DNA of 64,000 nt from an uncultured Porphyromonadaceae bacterium. GTDB lineage: Bacteria; Bacteroidota; Bacteroidia; Bacteroidales; Muribaculaceae. Location of the stretch: the NCBI GenBank assembly GCA_947649495.1, contig CANSRU010000005.1, forward strand, positions 1 to 64,000, read 5' to 3'. The position numbers were made by a program, and so were the translations under genes. The stretch's first letter is position 1; every line of letters starts with the position of its first letter. Of the stretch, positions 32,920-41,625 are shown one piece after another. The notes beneath the pieces were generated by a model that worked only from the letters and a program-made list of their open reading frames with translations, had not been told where the DNA came from and made no database searches.

Positions 32920-34977
32920 ATGTCAACAAAACTATTAACCATAATCTGCACCTGCTTAATAACACTGTCAGGTGCCAGCGCTTCAGCCAGAAACATAAAT
33001 GTCCGCGGAAAAGTGACACAGAACGGCACCGGAGAACCAATATACGGTGTCGGAATCTACAATGCCACAACCGACAAACTGATAGGTTCCACCAACGACG
33101 AGGGTCGATATACTGTATCTATCGACGAGAACGGTGCCCTGAAATTCCGTGCAATGGGCAATCAGGAACAGACGGTGGATGTCGGCGGACAATTATCCAT
33201 AAACATATCGCTGATACCGGAAGCCACAACTCTCGATGAAGTGGTGGTAGAGGCAAAATCAATAACCAATAAACTCATCACCGAGCCAACCGACATTGAG
33301 GTTAAAGGCAATTATCTTCACGTCAAGACACATGTGAAGGTTCCTCACAAACTATTTTCATCCAATGTGAGGATGATAGTGCAGCCTGCAATCTACAATG
33401 TAACCCACAACGAATTGTTTTATATGCGCCCGGTGGTGTTTGACGGATACCGCTACGACATAACCCAGCGGAGAATGCACGACTGGAATGCCGGTCAGGA
33501 CCCGCTATCGCAATATGTCCAGATAAAACATACGGGACGGTACACAGACGATGTACTGACGCTTCACGACTCAGTGTATGTAAAAAATCCACAGGATGAT
33601 TTCAGATGCGACGTGATGAGCTCACTCGAAAACTACAACCGCATAATTTATGCCGATACATTCGTGATAGCAAGAGGCACCATCAATCCGATGCGTTTCC
33701 TCTCCTACTCACTGTCAGGTTCGGAAGTCACCGACAAGGAATTCTTCCCATCTCCCGAAATGCAATTGCGCGACACCCGGGGCGAGATGAATCTTGCCTT
33801 TAAGGTAGGCCGCTCAGAAATGGACATGTCGCTCGGAAACAATAAATCCGAGATGGAACGCCTGCTCAACCAACTCCGCGAGATCGAGAACAATCCCGAC
33901 ATGGCTATAAAAAGCTTTTCTATTTCAGGAACAGCTTCACCGGAAGGCAATTACACTTACAATCAACGTTTGGCCGGAAACAGAATCCAATCGGCTATGG
34001 ATGTAATCCTCAACGGCCTGTCAGCCAACACCCGGCAGAACATCGAATTATCAACCGAAGCCGACGTAGCCACATGGGAAGATGTCGCCACTCTATTGCG
34101 CAACGATGGATTACACCATGAGGCAGATGCTGTTGACGACATCATATCCCGGTTTCCCGGAAACACAGTACGTCAAGGACGCAACATTCAGGCTCTCCCA
34201 TTCTACGAATCGGTTATACGAAACGGCTATCTGCCACGGCTCCGCAATGTCAGCTACAGAATAGTGACACAACGCTACCGTTATCTAACCGACGAGGAGA
34301 TTGCCGAGCTATACAGAACAAACAGCAGCGCTATGTCGCGCTACGAATTCTGGCGACTATACTCCAAAGCCGACTCAACCGAACGTGAATCAATTATACT
34401 CCGGGCATTGGAAGTCGACCCCAAGTTCATAACCGGAGCCACCGACCTCGCGGCCATCCGCATAAACCGCGGCCAACCCGATGTGAACCTGCTTGAGAAC
34501 CTGCTGTCAACAGCGCGGCATAAAGTCCCCGACGAAAGCCGCCTCAATCATGGCATAGCGCTTATGTCGGCAGGGCAATACACCAAAGCCGACTCGCTTC
34601 TAAGCCTCACGCCCGACACTGAAACATATCACAAGGCCAAGATATATAGTGCCGCGCTCAACGGACGTTTTCACGATGTTATTGAAGAAATTTCAGCAGA
34701 CTCACCCTTCAATGAAGTTCTACTGCTTCTCACCATCAAAGCCAACGACCAGGCATGGGAGAAAGCCCGCAAACTCGGCACAACCGCGAAAGAGGAATAT
34801 GTAAAAGCCATTGCAGCCAATAGGCTTGACCTGTATATGCCTGCCGTGACACACCTTACAAACGCGTTCAGACTTGACCCGGGATTGCGCGAGATAGCCC
34901 GCGTGGACGGAGATGTGACAGACCTGCTGAACGACATAGACACCCCCGGCGACAACAATTCCGATGGCGCCGAATAA
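32920..34977 (+). CDS. Envelope protein: carboxypeptidase-regulatory-like plus OmpA-like domain
   Basis: 685 aa with a signal peptide (LLTIICTCLITLSGASASA). Residues ~28-105 are a carboxypeptidase D regulatory-like beta domain (INVRGKVTQNGTGEPIYGVG ... NEGRYTVSI-like). After a beta-rich middle region, an OmpA-like segment appears (SFSISGTASPEGNYTYNQRL then AGNRIQSAM) near 325-360. The C-terminal third is helical with TPR-like repeats. Predicted to be periplasmic or outer-membrane associated. Its spacing (11 bp after the DUF3575 gene, 36 bp before the next) suggests a three-gene surface module. Exact role unknown. Confidence 0.7.
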   Translation: MSTKLLTIICTCLITLSGASASARNINVRGKVTQNGTGEPIYGVGIYNATTDKLIGSTNDEGRYTVSIDENGALKFRAMGNQEQTVDVGGQLSINISLIPEATTLDEVVVEAKSITNKLITEPTDIEVKGNYLHVKTHVKVPHKLFSSNVRMIVQPAIYNVTHNELFYMRPVVFDGYRYDITQRRMHDWNAGQDPLSQYVQIKHTGRYTDDVLTLHDSVYVKNPQDDFRCDVMSSLENYNRIIYADTFVIARGTINPMRFLSYSLSGSEVTDKEFFPSPEMQLRDTRGEMNLAFKVGRSEMDMSLGNNKSEMERLLNQLREIENNPDMAIKSFSISGTASPEGNYTYNQRLAGNRIQSAMDVILNGLSANTRQNIELSTEADVATWEDVATLLRNDGLHHEADAVDDIISRFPGNTVRQGRNIQALPFYESVIRNGYLPRLRNVSYRIVTQRYRYLTDEEIAELYRTNSSAMSRYEFWRLYSKADSTERESIILRALEVDPKFITGATDLAAIRINRGQPDVNLLENLLSTARHKVPDESRLNHGIALMSAGQYTKADSLLSLTPDTETYHKAKIYSAALNGRFHDVIEEISADSPFNEVLLLLTIKANDQAWEKARKLGTTAKEEYVKAIAANRLDLYMPAVTHLTNAFRLDPGLREIARVDGDVTDLLNDIDTPGDNNSDGAE

Positions 34978-35013
34978 TCAGTCCCGACATACTTAACAGA
35001 CAACATTCAAACT

Positions 35014-36831
35014 ATGGCAACAACCAACAATATATTGCGACATACAGCCACCGCCATGATGGTGGCATGCGCCCTCTTGAGTTCGGCTCAGTCAGAAACC
35101 ACCGCAGCAGACGAAGCCGATGCGGCGGTGGAATGTACTTCAGAAACTGCGACTAACGACACGGTTTCGAAAGGCTTCAACGCCCTTGATTATGTACTTC
35201 AACATCCTAACAGCAATCTATACTTTCCGACAAAAAAATTCGGCGACCATCTGTTCATAGCCTTTGAAGGCGGAGCCGGTTGGTACCACAATCCGGAAAA
35301 TCTATTTGATTTTGAGAATACCGACATCAAATTCGGCATCAACATAGGCGATTGGTCCACTCCGGTGCATGGGTGGCGCATAGGAATAAACGGTGGCAGC
35401 CATCATCTTGAGAATAGCCACAAACCTTTCTACATAGGTCTGTCGGGAGATTATCTGGCCAACCTGTCGGCACTCGTCCGCGGCAACAATCCCTCGCGCA
35501 AATTCGAGATTATAGGCACGGCCGGCCTGGAATATCAGCTCAGCCACCATTGCGGACACAATTACAACTCTTTCGGAGTGCGTCTTGGACTTCAAGGACG
35601 ATGGAATATAACCAATTCATTATTTGCTTATATCGAGCCCCGCATAGGTGGCTACTTCGGCCCGGGCATACATCATGGAATAAACAATCCATCTGATTTC
35701 CATTACCGCATAGAGCCTTCCGTTATGCTTGGAATAGGTTTCCGTCGTCTGAGCGGACGCGAGCTCCGTGAAAATTCAGACAAATTCACAAGCAGAAGTT
35801 TTGAGGAGAACATGTTCTATGAGGTAAGCGTAGGCTGGCTCGACCTCAAGAATAATGACGGAGGCCGTGGCATATTCGATGACCACAACATGGAATTCGC
35901 ATATTCAGCCGGTAAATGGCTGTCGCCGGAATCGGGTGTGCGGCTTACCGCCACCTACGGCAAGCTGACCCATCAGCATCAGTTTATAATGGCCGGCTTA
36001 GACTATGTGTGGAACCTTACCTCAGCACTCACAGGCTACCGTGTACACGACCACTTCGAGCTGGATGTCACAGCCGGTGTGGCAGGCATCTATGTAAACA
36101 ACGCACGCGCCAAATTCTATCCGGGCATTCAAGCCGGATTGAAAGCCATATATAAAATAACACCTAACTGGGGCGTGTTCGTCGAGCCACAGTTGAGAGT
36201 GTTCGGGCGACATTTCACCGATCATATTTCCGACCATCGCCCAATGTCGTCGCTGAACATCGGACTGCGTTATTCCGTAGGCGACTTCAAATATGACTAC
36301 AGCCGGAATCTCGCCTCATTCAACAGCAAAGGGGAAAAGCACAACTTCATAACGGCTACCGTAGGTCCGGCCAAATATAAGAAAGGACCCTATGGAATAG
36401 GGTGCGCGGTGGAAATTGGCTACGGCCGATGGTTCTCACCGATGTCGGCATGGCGCGTCGCCATTGATGCCCAGACATTCCCCAATGCCGACCTTAAAAT
36501 GAATCCCCGCAACATTTCCGTCGGAGCCGACTATATACTGAGCATATCCTCGGCACTGTGCGGCTACAATCCCGACAGATTCTTCGATTTCTCCGGTTCT
36601 GTAGGTGCGTACGCCGGTGTGGCACGATGCCCTGTGGAAGATTACGATGGCTATTCTTCCCGATTCACTGCATCGTTCAAAGCCTCGTTCCTGGCTCGTT
36701 TCCGCATTACAAAATCAATAAGCGCGGTGGTTCAGACGCAATCCATTGCCGCCGCCATGCCTCTACCCACCCAGAACTACCGCATGCGTCCCGAGATGCG
36801 TCTTATGTTAGGCGCGCATTACGCATTCTGA
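35014..36831 (+). CDS. Probable outer-membrane beta-barrel protein
   Basis: 605 aa. A signal peptide ends near LLSSAQS (residue ~25), followed by an acidic Ala/Glu-rich linker. The rest has two similar halves of amphipathic strands with repeated features such as GWRIGINGG, GLDYVWNLTSALTGY and GADYILSISSALCGYNPDRF, suggesting an internal duplication of a barrel module. It ends in an aromatic strand (LMLGAHYAF), typical of outer-membrane proteins. No family is recognised. It is the last gene before a strong hairpin terminator. Confidence 0.65.
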   Translation: MATTNNILRHTATAMMVACALLSSAQSETTAADEADAAVECTSETATNDTVSKGFNALDYVLQHPNSNLYFPTKKFGDHLFIAFEGGAGWYHNPENLFDFENTDIKFGINIGDWSTPVHGWRIGINGGSHHLENSHKPFYIGLSGDYLANLSALVRGNNPSRKFEIIGTAGLEYQLSHHCGHNYNSFGVRLGLQGRWNITNSLFAYIEPRIGGYFGPGIHHGINNPSDFHYRIEPSVMLGIGFRRLSGRELRENSDKFTSRSFEENMFYEVSVGWLDLKNNDGGRGIFDDHNMEFAYSAGKWLSPESGVRLTATYGKLTHQHQFIMAGLDYVWNLTSALTGYRVHDHFELDVTAGVAGIYVNNARAKFYPGIQAGLKAIYKITPNWGVFVEPQLRVFGRHFTDHISDHRPMSSLNIGLRYSVGDFKYDYSRNLASFNSKGEKHNFITATVGPAKYKKGPYGIGCAVEIGYGRWFSPMSAWRVAIDAQTFPNADLKMNPRNISVGADYILSISSALCGYNPDRFFDFSGSVGAYAGVARCPVEDYDGYSSRFTASFKASFLARFRITKSISAVVQTQSIAAAMPLPTQNYRMRPEMRLMLGAHYAF

Positions 36832-36855
36832 TAAAAACATATAATATCTGACTGA

Positions 36856-36891
36856 CCGGTGGGCGGTTCCATATATGGAGCCGCCCACCGG
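36856..36891 (+). terminator. Strong hairpin terminator after the envelope operon
   Basis: A 15-bp stem (one G.U) pairs 36856-36870 with 36877-36891 around an ATATAT loop. A short T-containing tail (CCGTTTATGT) follows rather than a long T-run. It lies 25 bp after the stop codon of the barrel gene. Confidence 0.65.
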
Positions 36892-37018
36892 CCGTTTATG
36901 TATAAATCATCAACCCATAACGGCTTTTATCGGGATTTGATGATGACATATAGGATTTTATGATTAGATTTGCATTCAGACAACCAATTATTTCCTCAAA
37001 CAATTAACTATAGACGAC

Positions 37019-38287
37019 ATGAGAATTGCTATTACAATTGCCGCAATGATGCTTTGGTGCGGACAAAACACACTGCACGCACAGCAGGAGATGTCCGGAC
37101 ACGAATTCGATCCTGGAAAACATGCCACATTCGTCAGCGACAGGCCTGATGGTAAATTCGTAAGTTCACGTGCCATAGCCCACAATCTGATGCAACAACA
37201 TCCACCCCGTCTGCAGTACACCGGCAAAATGGATTCAGCCCAGTTTGCTGCCTGGCGCGAGGATGTGGCGGCAACCATGACACGGTTGATGAAACATCCG
37301 GTGATAAAGGATATGGCCGAACCGCGCCTGATTGAAAGCCATAAACGCGATGGCTACAGGATAGAGCGTTGGGAATCATACCCATTTCCTGATGCCGTGG
37401 TACCATATCTCGTGTTGATTCCCGATGGAGTGGACAAATCACATCCCGCTCCCGGCATATTATGCATTCCCGGATGGGGGCAGACCAAAGAACTGCTCTC
37501 GGGAGAGACATCCATAGACCTCGGCTCATCCTCCATCAACGAGACCAACAATGCCATGGCCCGCTATTATGTCAAAGAGGGATATGTGGCGGTAGCTGTA
37601 GACAATCCAGCCTGCGGTGAACCTGACGATCTCGAACGGCTTTCGGGCTATGGAGGTGCTGAATATGCCACATTCGCACGTCAGTTGCTCGAACTTGACT
37701 GGAGCTACCTCGGCTACGCATCGTATGTTGACAAAGTGATTCTCGACTGGATGAAGACACAGCCATACATGCGTAACGACCGTCTGGTGGTAAGCGGATT
37801 CTCGTTCGGCACAGAGCCTTTGATGGCTATCGGAGCCATGGACCCGACGATATTCGCATTTGTCTACAACGACTTTCTATGCACTACACGCGAACGCGCC
37901 CTCACCATGACCATGCCCGATAAAAGAGGGCGACGTCCATGGCCCAACGACATATCCCATCTAATTCCGGGCTTCTTGTGCGAATTTGACTTCCCCGACA
38001 TAGTGGCAGCTCTTGCGCCACGCCCTGTGATATGTACCGAAGGCGGCATGGACAGGGATTTTTCGTCGGTACACCACGCATTCCAGACAGCAGGTGCCCC
38101 TGCAGCTTTCACCTCACATCACTACGCGATGTATGCCGACGAATCGAAACGCGATGTGAACCTGAACAAAATGCCTGAGGGAGTGGACCTCGCCACTTTT
38201 TTCCGTCTGGCCAATGTGGATCCCCCACACCACTACTTCAAATCGGAACATGTGCTTCCGTGGCTTCGCAAAATTCTCACCGAATAA
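37019..38287 (+). CDS. Secreted alpha/beta hydrolase (dienelactone hydrolase/acetyl-xylan-esterase-like)
   Basis: 422 aa with a signal peptide (RIAITIAAMMLWCGQNTLHA). Hydrolase features: VVPYLVLIPDGV, LCIPGWGQTKELLSG, the nucleophile elbow SGFSFGTEP (GxSxG-type, Ser in GFSFG), a candidate acid in EGGMDRDF and a late His in PPHHYF. The arrangement matches large secreted hydrolases that act on polysaccharide esters or small xenobiotics; the substrate is unknown. A TAGATTTG element at 36965-36972 could be the -7 box. It stands alone between a terminator and the carbonic anhydrase gene. Confidence 0.78.
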   Translation: MRIAITIAAMMLWCGQNTLHAQQEMSGHEFDPGKHATFVSDRPDGKFVSSRAIAHNLMQQHPPRLQYTGKMDSAQFAAWREDVAATMTRLMKHPVIKDMAEPRLIESHKRDGYRIERWESYPFPDAVVPYLVLIPDGVDKSHPAPGILCIPGWGQTKELLSGETSIDLGSSSINETNNAMARYYVKEGYVAVAVDNPACGEPDDLERLSGYGGAEYATFARQLLELDWSYLGYASYVDKVILDWMKTQPYMRNDRLVVSGFSFGTEPLMAIGAMDPTIFAFVYNDFLCTTRERALTMTMPDKRGRRPWPNDISHLIPGFLCEFDFPDIVAALAPRPVICTEGGMDRDFSSVHHAFQTAGAPAAFTSHHYAMYADESKRDVNLNKMPEGVDLATFFRLANVDPPHHYFKSEHVLPWLRKILTE

Positions 38288-38300
38288 GGCGATATGTGGC

Positions 38301-38316
38301 TAATTTTGTAAATTTG
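38301..38316 (+). promoter_or_regulatory. Tandem -7 elements before the carbonic anhydrase gene
   Basis: TAATTTTG (38301-38308) is immediately followed by TAAATTTG (38309-38316); either can serve as the -7 box for the ATG at 38348. No clear -33 box. Confidence 0.4.
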
Positions 38317-38347
38317 CCACATATTAAATCACTTATTGGTCACAGAC

Positions 38348-38887
38348 ATGATTGATGAAATATTGCAATACAACCGCCAGTTTGTGGAACGTGGCGAATA
38401 CCACCAGTTTGCCACATCCAAATATCCAGACAAACGTATAGCCATAGTTACCTGCATGGACACTCGCCTTACCCATCTTCTGCCTGCCGCGTTAGGCATA
38501 AAGAACGGCGATGTCAAAATGATAAAAAACGCAGGCGGCACCATAACAAACCCTTTCGACTCCACCATGCGCTCACTGCTTGTAGCCATATACGAACTTG
38601 GAGTCAATGAGATAATGGCAATAGGCCATACATCGTGTGGCGTGCAAGGCATGGATTCATCACATATACTTGACCTTATGCGCGAACGCGGGGTTGACGA
38701 GGAACATATATCGTTAATGAGGCATTGCGGTATAGACCTCGACAGCTGGCTACATGGATTTGACGACACTGAAAATGCAGTGAACGGGACTGTGGATCTT
38801 GTAAAGAATCATCCGCTGGTACCTAAAGACATCACTGTGCGCGGATTCATAATCGACTCACTGACCGGAGAGCTCAAGGCACTATGA
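38348..38887 (+). CDS. Beta-carbonic anhydrase
   Basis: 179 aa from ATG 38348; the frame is open from TTG 38336. Zinc ligands Cys36, His94 and Cys97 and the Asp38/Arg40 dyad are in TCMDTRL and GHTSCGV. It interconverts CO2 and bicarbonate in the cytoplasm, supplying carboxylation reactions such as those of succinate-producing gut Bacteroidales. It is small for the family, as in the compact clade with this CMDTRL motif. The stop overlaps the next start (ATGA), so it is co-translated with the RNA methyltransferase gene. Confidence 0.9.
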   Translation: MIDEILQYNRQFVERGEYHQFATSKYPDKRIAIVTCMDTRLTHLLPAALGIKNGDVKMIKNAGGTITNPFDSTMRSLLVAIYELGVNEIMAIGHTSCGVQGMDSSHILDLMRERGVDEEHISLMRHCGIDLDSWLHGFDDTENAVNGTVDLVKNHPLVPKDITVRGFIIDSLTGELKAL

Positions 38888-39696
38888 CAAACAATGTGGT
38901 ACGGCTTACGGATTTATCCCATCCGGACGTAAGCATATTCTCAACACTGACTGAAGCTCAGTTAAGAAACCGTCTCGAGCCGGAGAAAGGAATCTTCATA
39001 GCCGAAAGTCCCAAAGTGATAAAGGTGGCATTGGACGCCGGATATGAACCAATGGCTATGCTGTGTGAGGAGAAGCATATAGCAGGTGATGCCTCAGAAA
39101 TAATAGCACGCGCTCCCGGCATGCCAATATATACCGGCAGCCGAGAACTGCTCTCCAGCCTCACCGGCTATACCCTGACACGAGGTGTGCTCTGCGCCAT
39201 GCGTCGCAAACCTATGCCCACGGTGGAGGATACCTGCCGCGATGCAAAGCGCATTTGCGTGATAGACAGCGTGGTAGACACCACCAACATAGGCGCGATA
39301 TTCCGTTCGGCTGCCGCTCTCGGCATAGATGCCATTCTCCTTACTCCCACATCGTGCGACCCGCTCAACAGAAGAGCCATAAGAGTATCGATGGGGTCGG
39401 TGTTTCTCATACCGTGGACGTGGCTGGACCAACCGGTAAACTCCCTGCAGCATATTGGATTCAAGACTGTAGCCATGGCTCTTACAGATAAATCCATACC
39501 GCTTGACTCCCCGCAACTCGCATCTGAGCCGAAACTGGCAATAATAATGGGAACCGAGGGGGATGGTCTCAACACGGATGTTATAACCGAGGCAGACTAT
39601 ACCGTACGCATACCGATGGCACACGGAGTTGACTCGCTTAATGTGGCTGCCGCTTCAGCCGTGGCATTCTGGCAACTGCGTTGTCGCAACGACTAA
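38884..39696 (+). CDS. TrmH/SpoU-family RNA 2'-O-methyltransferase
   Basis: 270 aa. The N-terminal substrate-binding region is about residues 1-105. The SPOUT domain has VVDTTNIGAIFRSAAALGID (motif 1), IIMGTEGDGLN (motif 2) and VDSLNVAAASAVAFWQL (motif 3), forming the trefoil knot that binds SAM. The likely substrate is the ribose 2'-OH in tRNA or 23S rRNA; which one cannot be told. It is translationally coupled to the carbonic anhydrase, an association with no obvious functional logic. Its end overlaps the convergent sulfatase gene by four bases. Confidence 0.9.
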   Translation: MTNNVVRLTDLSHPDVSIFSTLTEAQLRNRLEPEKGIFIAESPKVIKVALDAGYEPMAMLCEEKHIAGDASEIIARAPGMPIYTGSRELLSSLTGYTLTRGVLCAMRRKPMPTVEDTCRDAKRICVIDSVVDTTNIGAIFRSAAALGIDAILLTPTSCDPLNRRAIRVSMGSVFLIPWTWLDQPVNSLQHIGFKTVAMALTDKSIPLDSPQLASEPKLAIIMGTEGDGLNTDVITEADYTVRIPMAHGVDSLNVAAASAVAFWQLRCRND

Positions 39697-41231
39697 ATCT
39701 CATCGGGCCACGGACATGGGCGGCCTGAATCTGTGAACGATGGCCGTTGGGCATTCATGTCGCGCAACCGTTTTCCAAGCCTTTCCGAGAGGAATTTCAC
39801 TAATTCGGGGCGACTTCGGGCCTCATTTACAGTCTCGCTTATATCTGAAGGAATGTTATACAATTCCTTTTCACCGGTAGCATAATTATATATCAGCTTC
39901 CATGGACCACGGCGTATGGCACAATTCAGATTGATACCGGGACCGTTGTTGCCCCACACATTAGGAAAATTCCAGATTATCTCCCGTTCCTGTTCACCTC
40001 TGTCGGCTCCATGCAATATATCGGAGAAACTTACACCGTCAACCACATGAACCGGGTCGTGCGGCATATCCACTCCGGCCATATCGAGTATTGTAGGATA
40101 GAAATCCTCAATCATCACATAGTTGTCGGTGACACTGGCCGGCTCTGTAACTCCGGGCCATCTGACAATCATAGGCTCACGCACCCCACCTTCGAGAAGT
40201 GAACCTTTTCCGCAACGCAGCGGTGAGTTCTGTGTGTACAATTCACCGTCGCGCCATTCGGGCTGCGTGGCCAGACCGCCGTTATCACTCATAAATATTA
40301 TTATGGTGTTATCGGGGCGTCCCTCTTTCTCCACCCAGTCCATTATATCGCCAAGACTCTTGTCCATCCCCTCCACCAGCGAGGCATAGGCAGCATCCTT
40401 GGGCGGCAGACCTTTATCGATATATTTCTGATAAAAACGCTCATCGCGGTCCACCGGAATATGCACGGCATAGTGCGACATATACAGAATATATGGCTGC
40501 CCATATTTTTTTGCCTTTCCGAGGGCTTTCAATGCCTCCCGGGTAAGAGCCTCGGTGGCAAATGTTCCACTACCCCAGTATTTATCCAGCCCGGGAACCG
40601 CCAACAAAGAGTAAGGAGTACCATCGGGATTATGTCCATAGTTCTTTTCACTGAGATAAGTGGCCAGACCACCACCTGCATGGCCGGCGATATTCACCTC
40701 AAATCCCCAATGAGAGGGATTCTCTCCGGGAGTATCGATAGCCCCGAAATGAGCTTTGCCGCAATGGATAGTGTGATAACCGCTATTCCTGAGCAAATCC
40801 ACAAAAGAACGCCCGACATAAGTGTGCGGCACTCCTTCCACCTGCTGAACACCATTAACATTCCATTCGGGCAAGGTTATGCTGTCTACCTCAATATCGG
40901 TGGAAGTGTCCCGCTGCAATGTCCAGTTTGTAACGCGATGCCTTGCATTGTTGGCTCCTGTGATAAGGCTGCATCGTGTCGGCGAACTGATACTGCATGC
41001 GTATGCCTGGGTGAACTTCATTCCAGAACGTGCCAGACGTTCCATGTTAGGAGTTTCAAACATGCGGTTATACCGAGTAGTGTCGGGGCCGAACGGGACA
41101 GATGTATCCTGCCATCCCATATCGTCGACCATAAACAGGATTATATCGGGACGCGCCAATGTAGTTTCAGCACCGTTGGCTGCAAATGCAGCCAACGGCA
41201 ACGAAGCCATAGCTAGCGGAGTGATACGCAT
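39693..41231 (-). CDS. Sulfatase, serine-type active site
   Basis: 512 aa with a signal peptide (LAMASLPLAAFAANGAE). Metal site start: DIILFMVDDMGW (Asp36/Asp37). The formylglycine motif is SSPTR at residues 82-86, so the modified residue is Ser82 rather than Cys, followed by CSLITGANN. Other sulfatase blocks are HCGKAHFG, IIFMSDNGG and LRCGKGSLLEGGVREPMIV. In anaerobes a radical SAM maturase (anSME) can oxidise serine to formylglycine; no such gene is seen in this window. It is probably periplasmic and desulfates host mucin or glycosaminoglycan sugars. Downstream on the minus strand of folB, 20 bp away. Confidence 0.88.
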   Translation of the reverse strand: MRITPLAMASLPLAAFAANGAETTLARPDIILFMVDDMGWQDTSVPFGPDTTRYNRMFETPNMERLARSGMKFTQAYACSISSPTRCSLITGANNARHRVTNWTLQRDTSTDIEVDSITLPEWNVNGVQQVEGVPHTYVGRSFVDLLRNSGYHTIHCGKAHFGAIDTPGENPSHWGFEVNIAGHAGGGLATYLSEKNYGHNPDGTPYSLLAVPGLDKYWGSGTFATEALTREALKALGKAKKYGQPYILYMSHYAVHIPVDRDERFYQKYIDKGLPPKDAAYASLVEGMDKSLGDIMDWVEKEGRPDNTIIIFMSDNGGLATQPEWRDGELYTQNSPLRCGKGSLLEGGVREPMIVRWPGVTEPASVTDNYVMIEDFYPTILDMAGVDMPHDPVHVVDGVSFSDILHGADRGEQEREIIWNFPNVWGNNGPGINLNCAIRRGPWKLIYNYATGEKELYNIPSDISETVNEARSRPELVKFLSERLGKRLRDMNAQRPSFTDSGRPCPWPDEI

Positions 41232-41251
41232 ACTGACTCAACAATTACATT

Positions 41252-41614
41252 TTACCATTTAATACTGACCGCGGCCGAATGCATCTGGACACCAGATATA
41301 GGCGGCGACAACTTTTCTATACGTATAAATCCACCTTTTGTCATGGGGAACCGCTCCATCAACGCCGCATGCATGCGTCCGCACACATGCTCCAGAAGCT
41401 GCGATGGGGTATCCATAACAGATTTTATCAAATCGCAAAGTTCCGCATAGTTCACTGTCGAACCGAGCTCATCGCTCATCACAGCCCTGCAGGCAGGATA
41501 GTCTATATGCACTGTTACGGCAAAATCATTGCCCACAGCACGCTCCTGAGGCATTACTCCATGATGCGCCCTGCACATCAAGCCATTAACTTCAATAGTA
41601 GTTACAATCGGCAT
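41252..41614 (-). CDS. folB: Dihydroneopterin aldolase
   Basis: 120 aa, the normal FolB length. Family features are VNGLMCRAHHGVMPQERAVG near the N-terminus with the active-site region, then STVNYAELCDLIKSVM and LLEHVCGRM with the conserved Glu. It cleaves 7,8-dihydroneopterin to 6-hydroxymethyl-7,8-dihydropterin in folate synthesis. It is 11 bp downstream of the RNase R gene on the same strand. Confidence 0.92.
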   Translation of the reverse strand: MPIVTTIEVNGLMCRAHHGVMPQERAVGNDFAVTVHIDYPACRAVMSDELGSTVNYAELCDLIKSVMDTPSQLLEHVCGRMHAALMERFPMTKGGFIRIEKLSPPISGVQMHSAAVSIKW

Positions 41615-41625
41615 GCGGGTGAATT

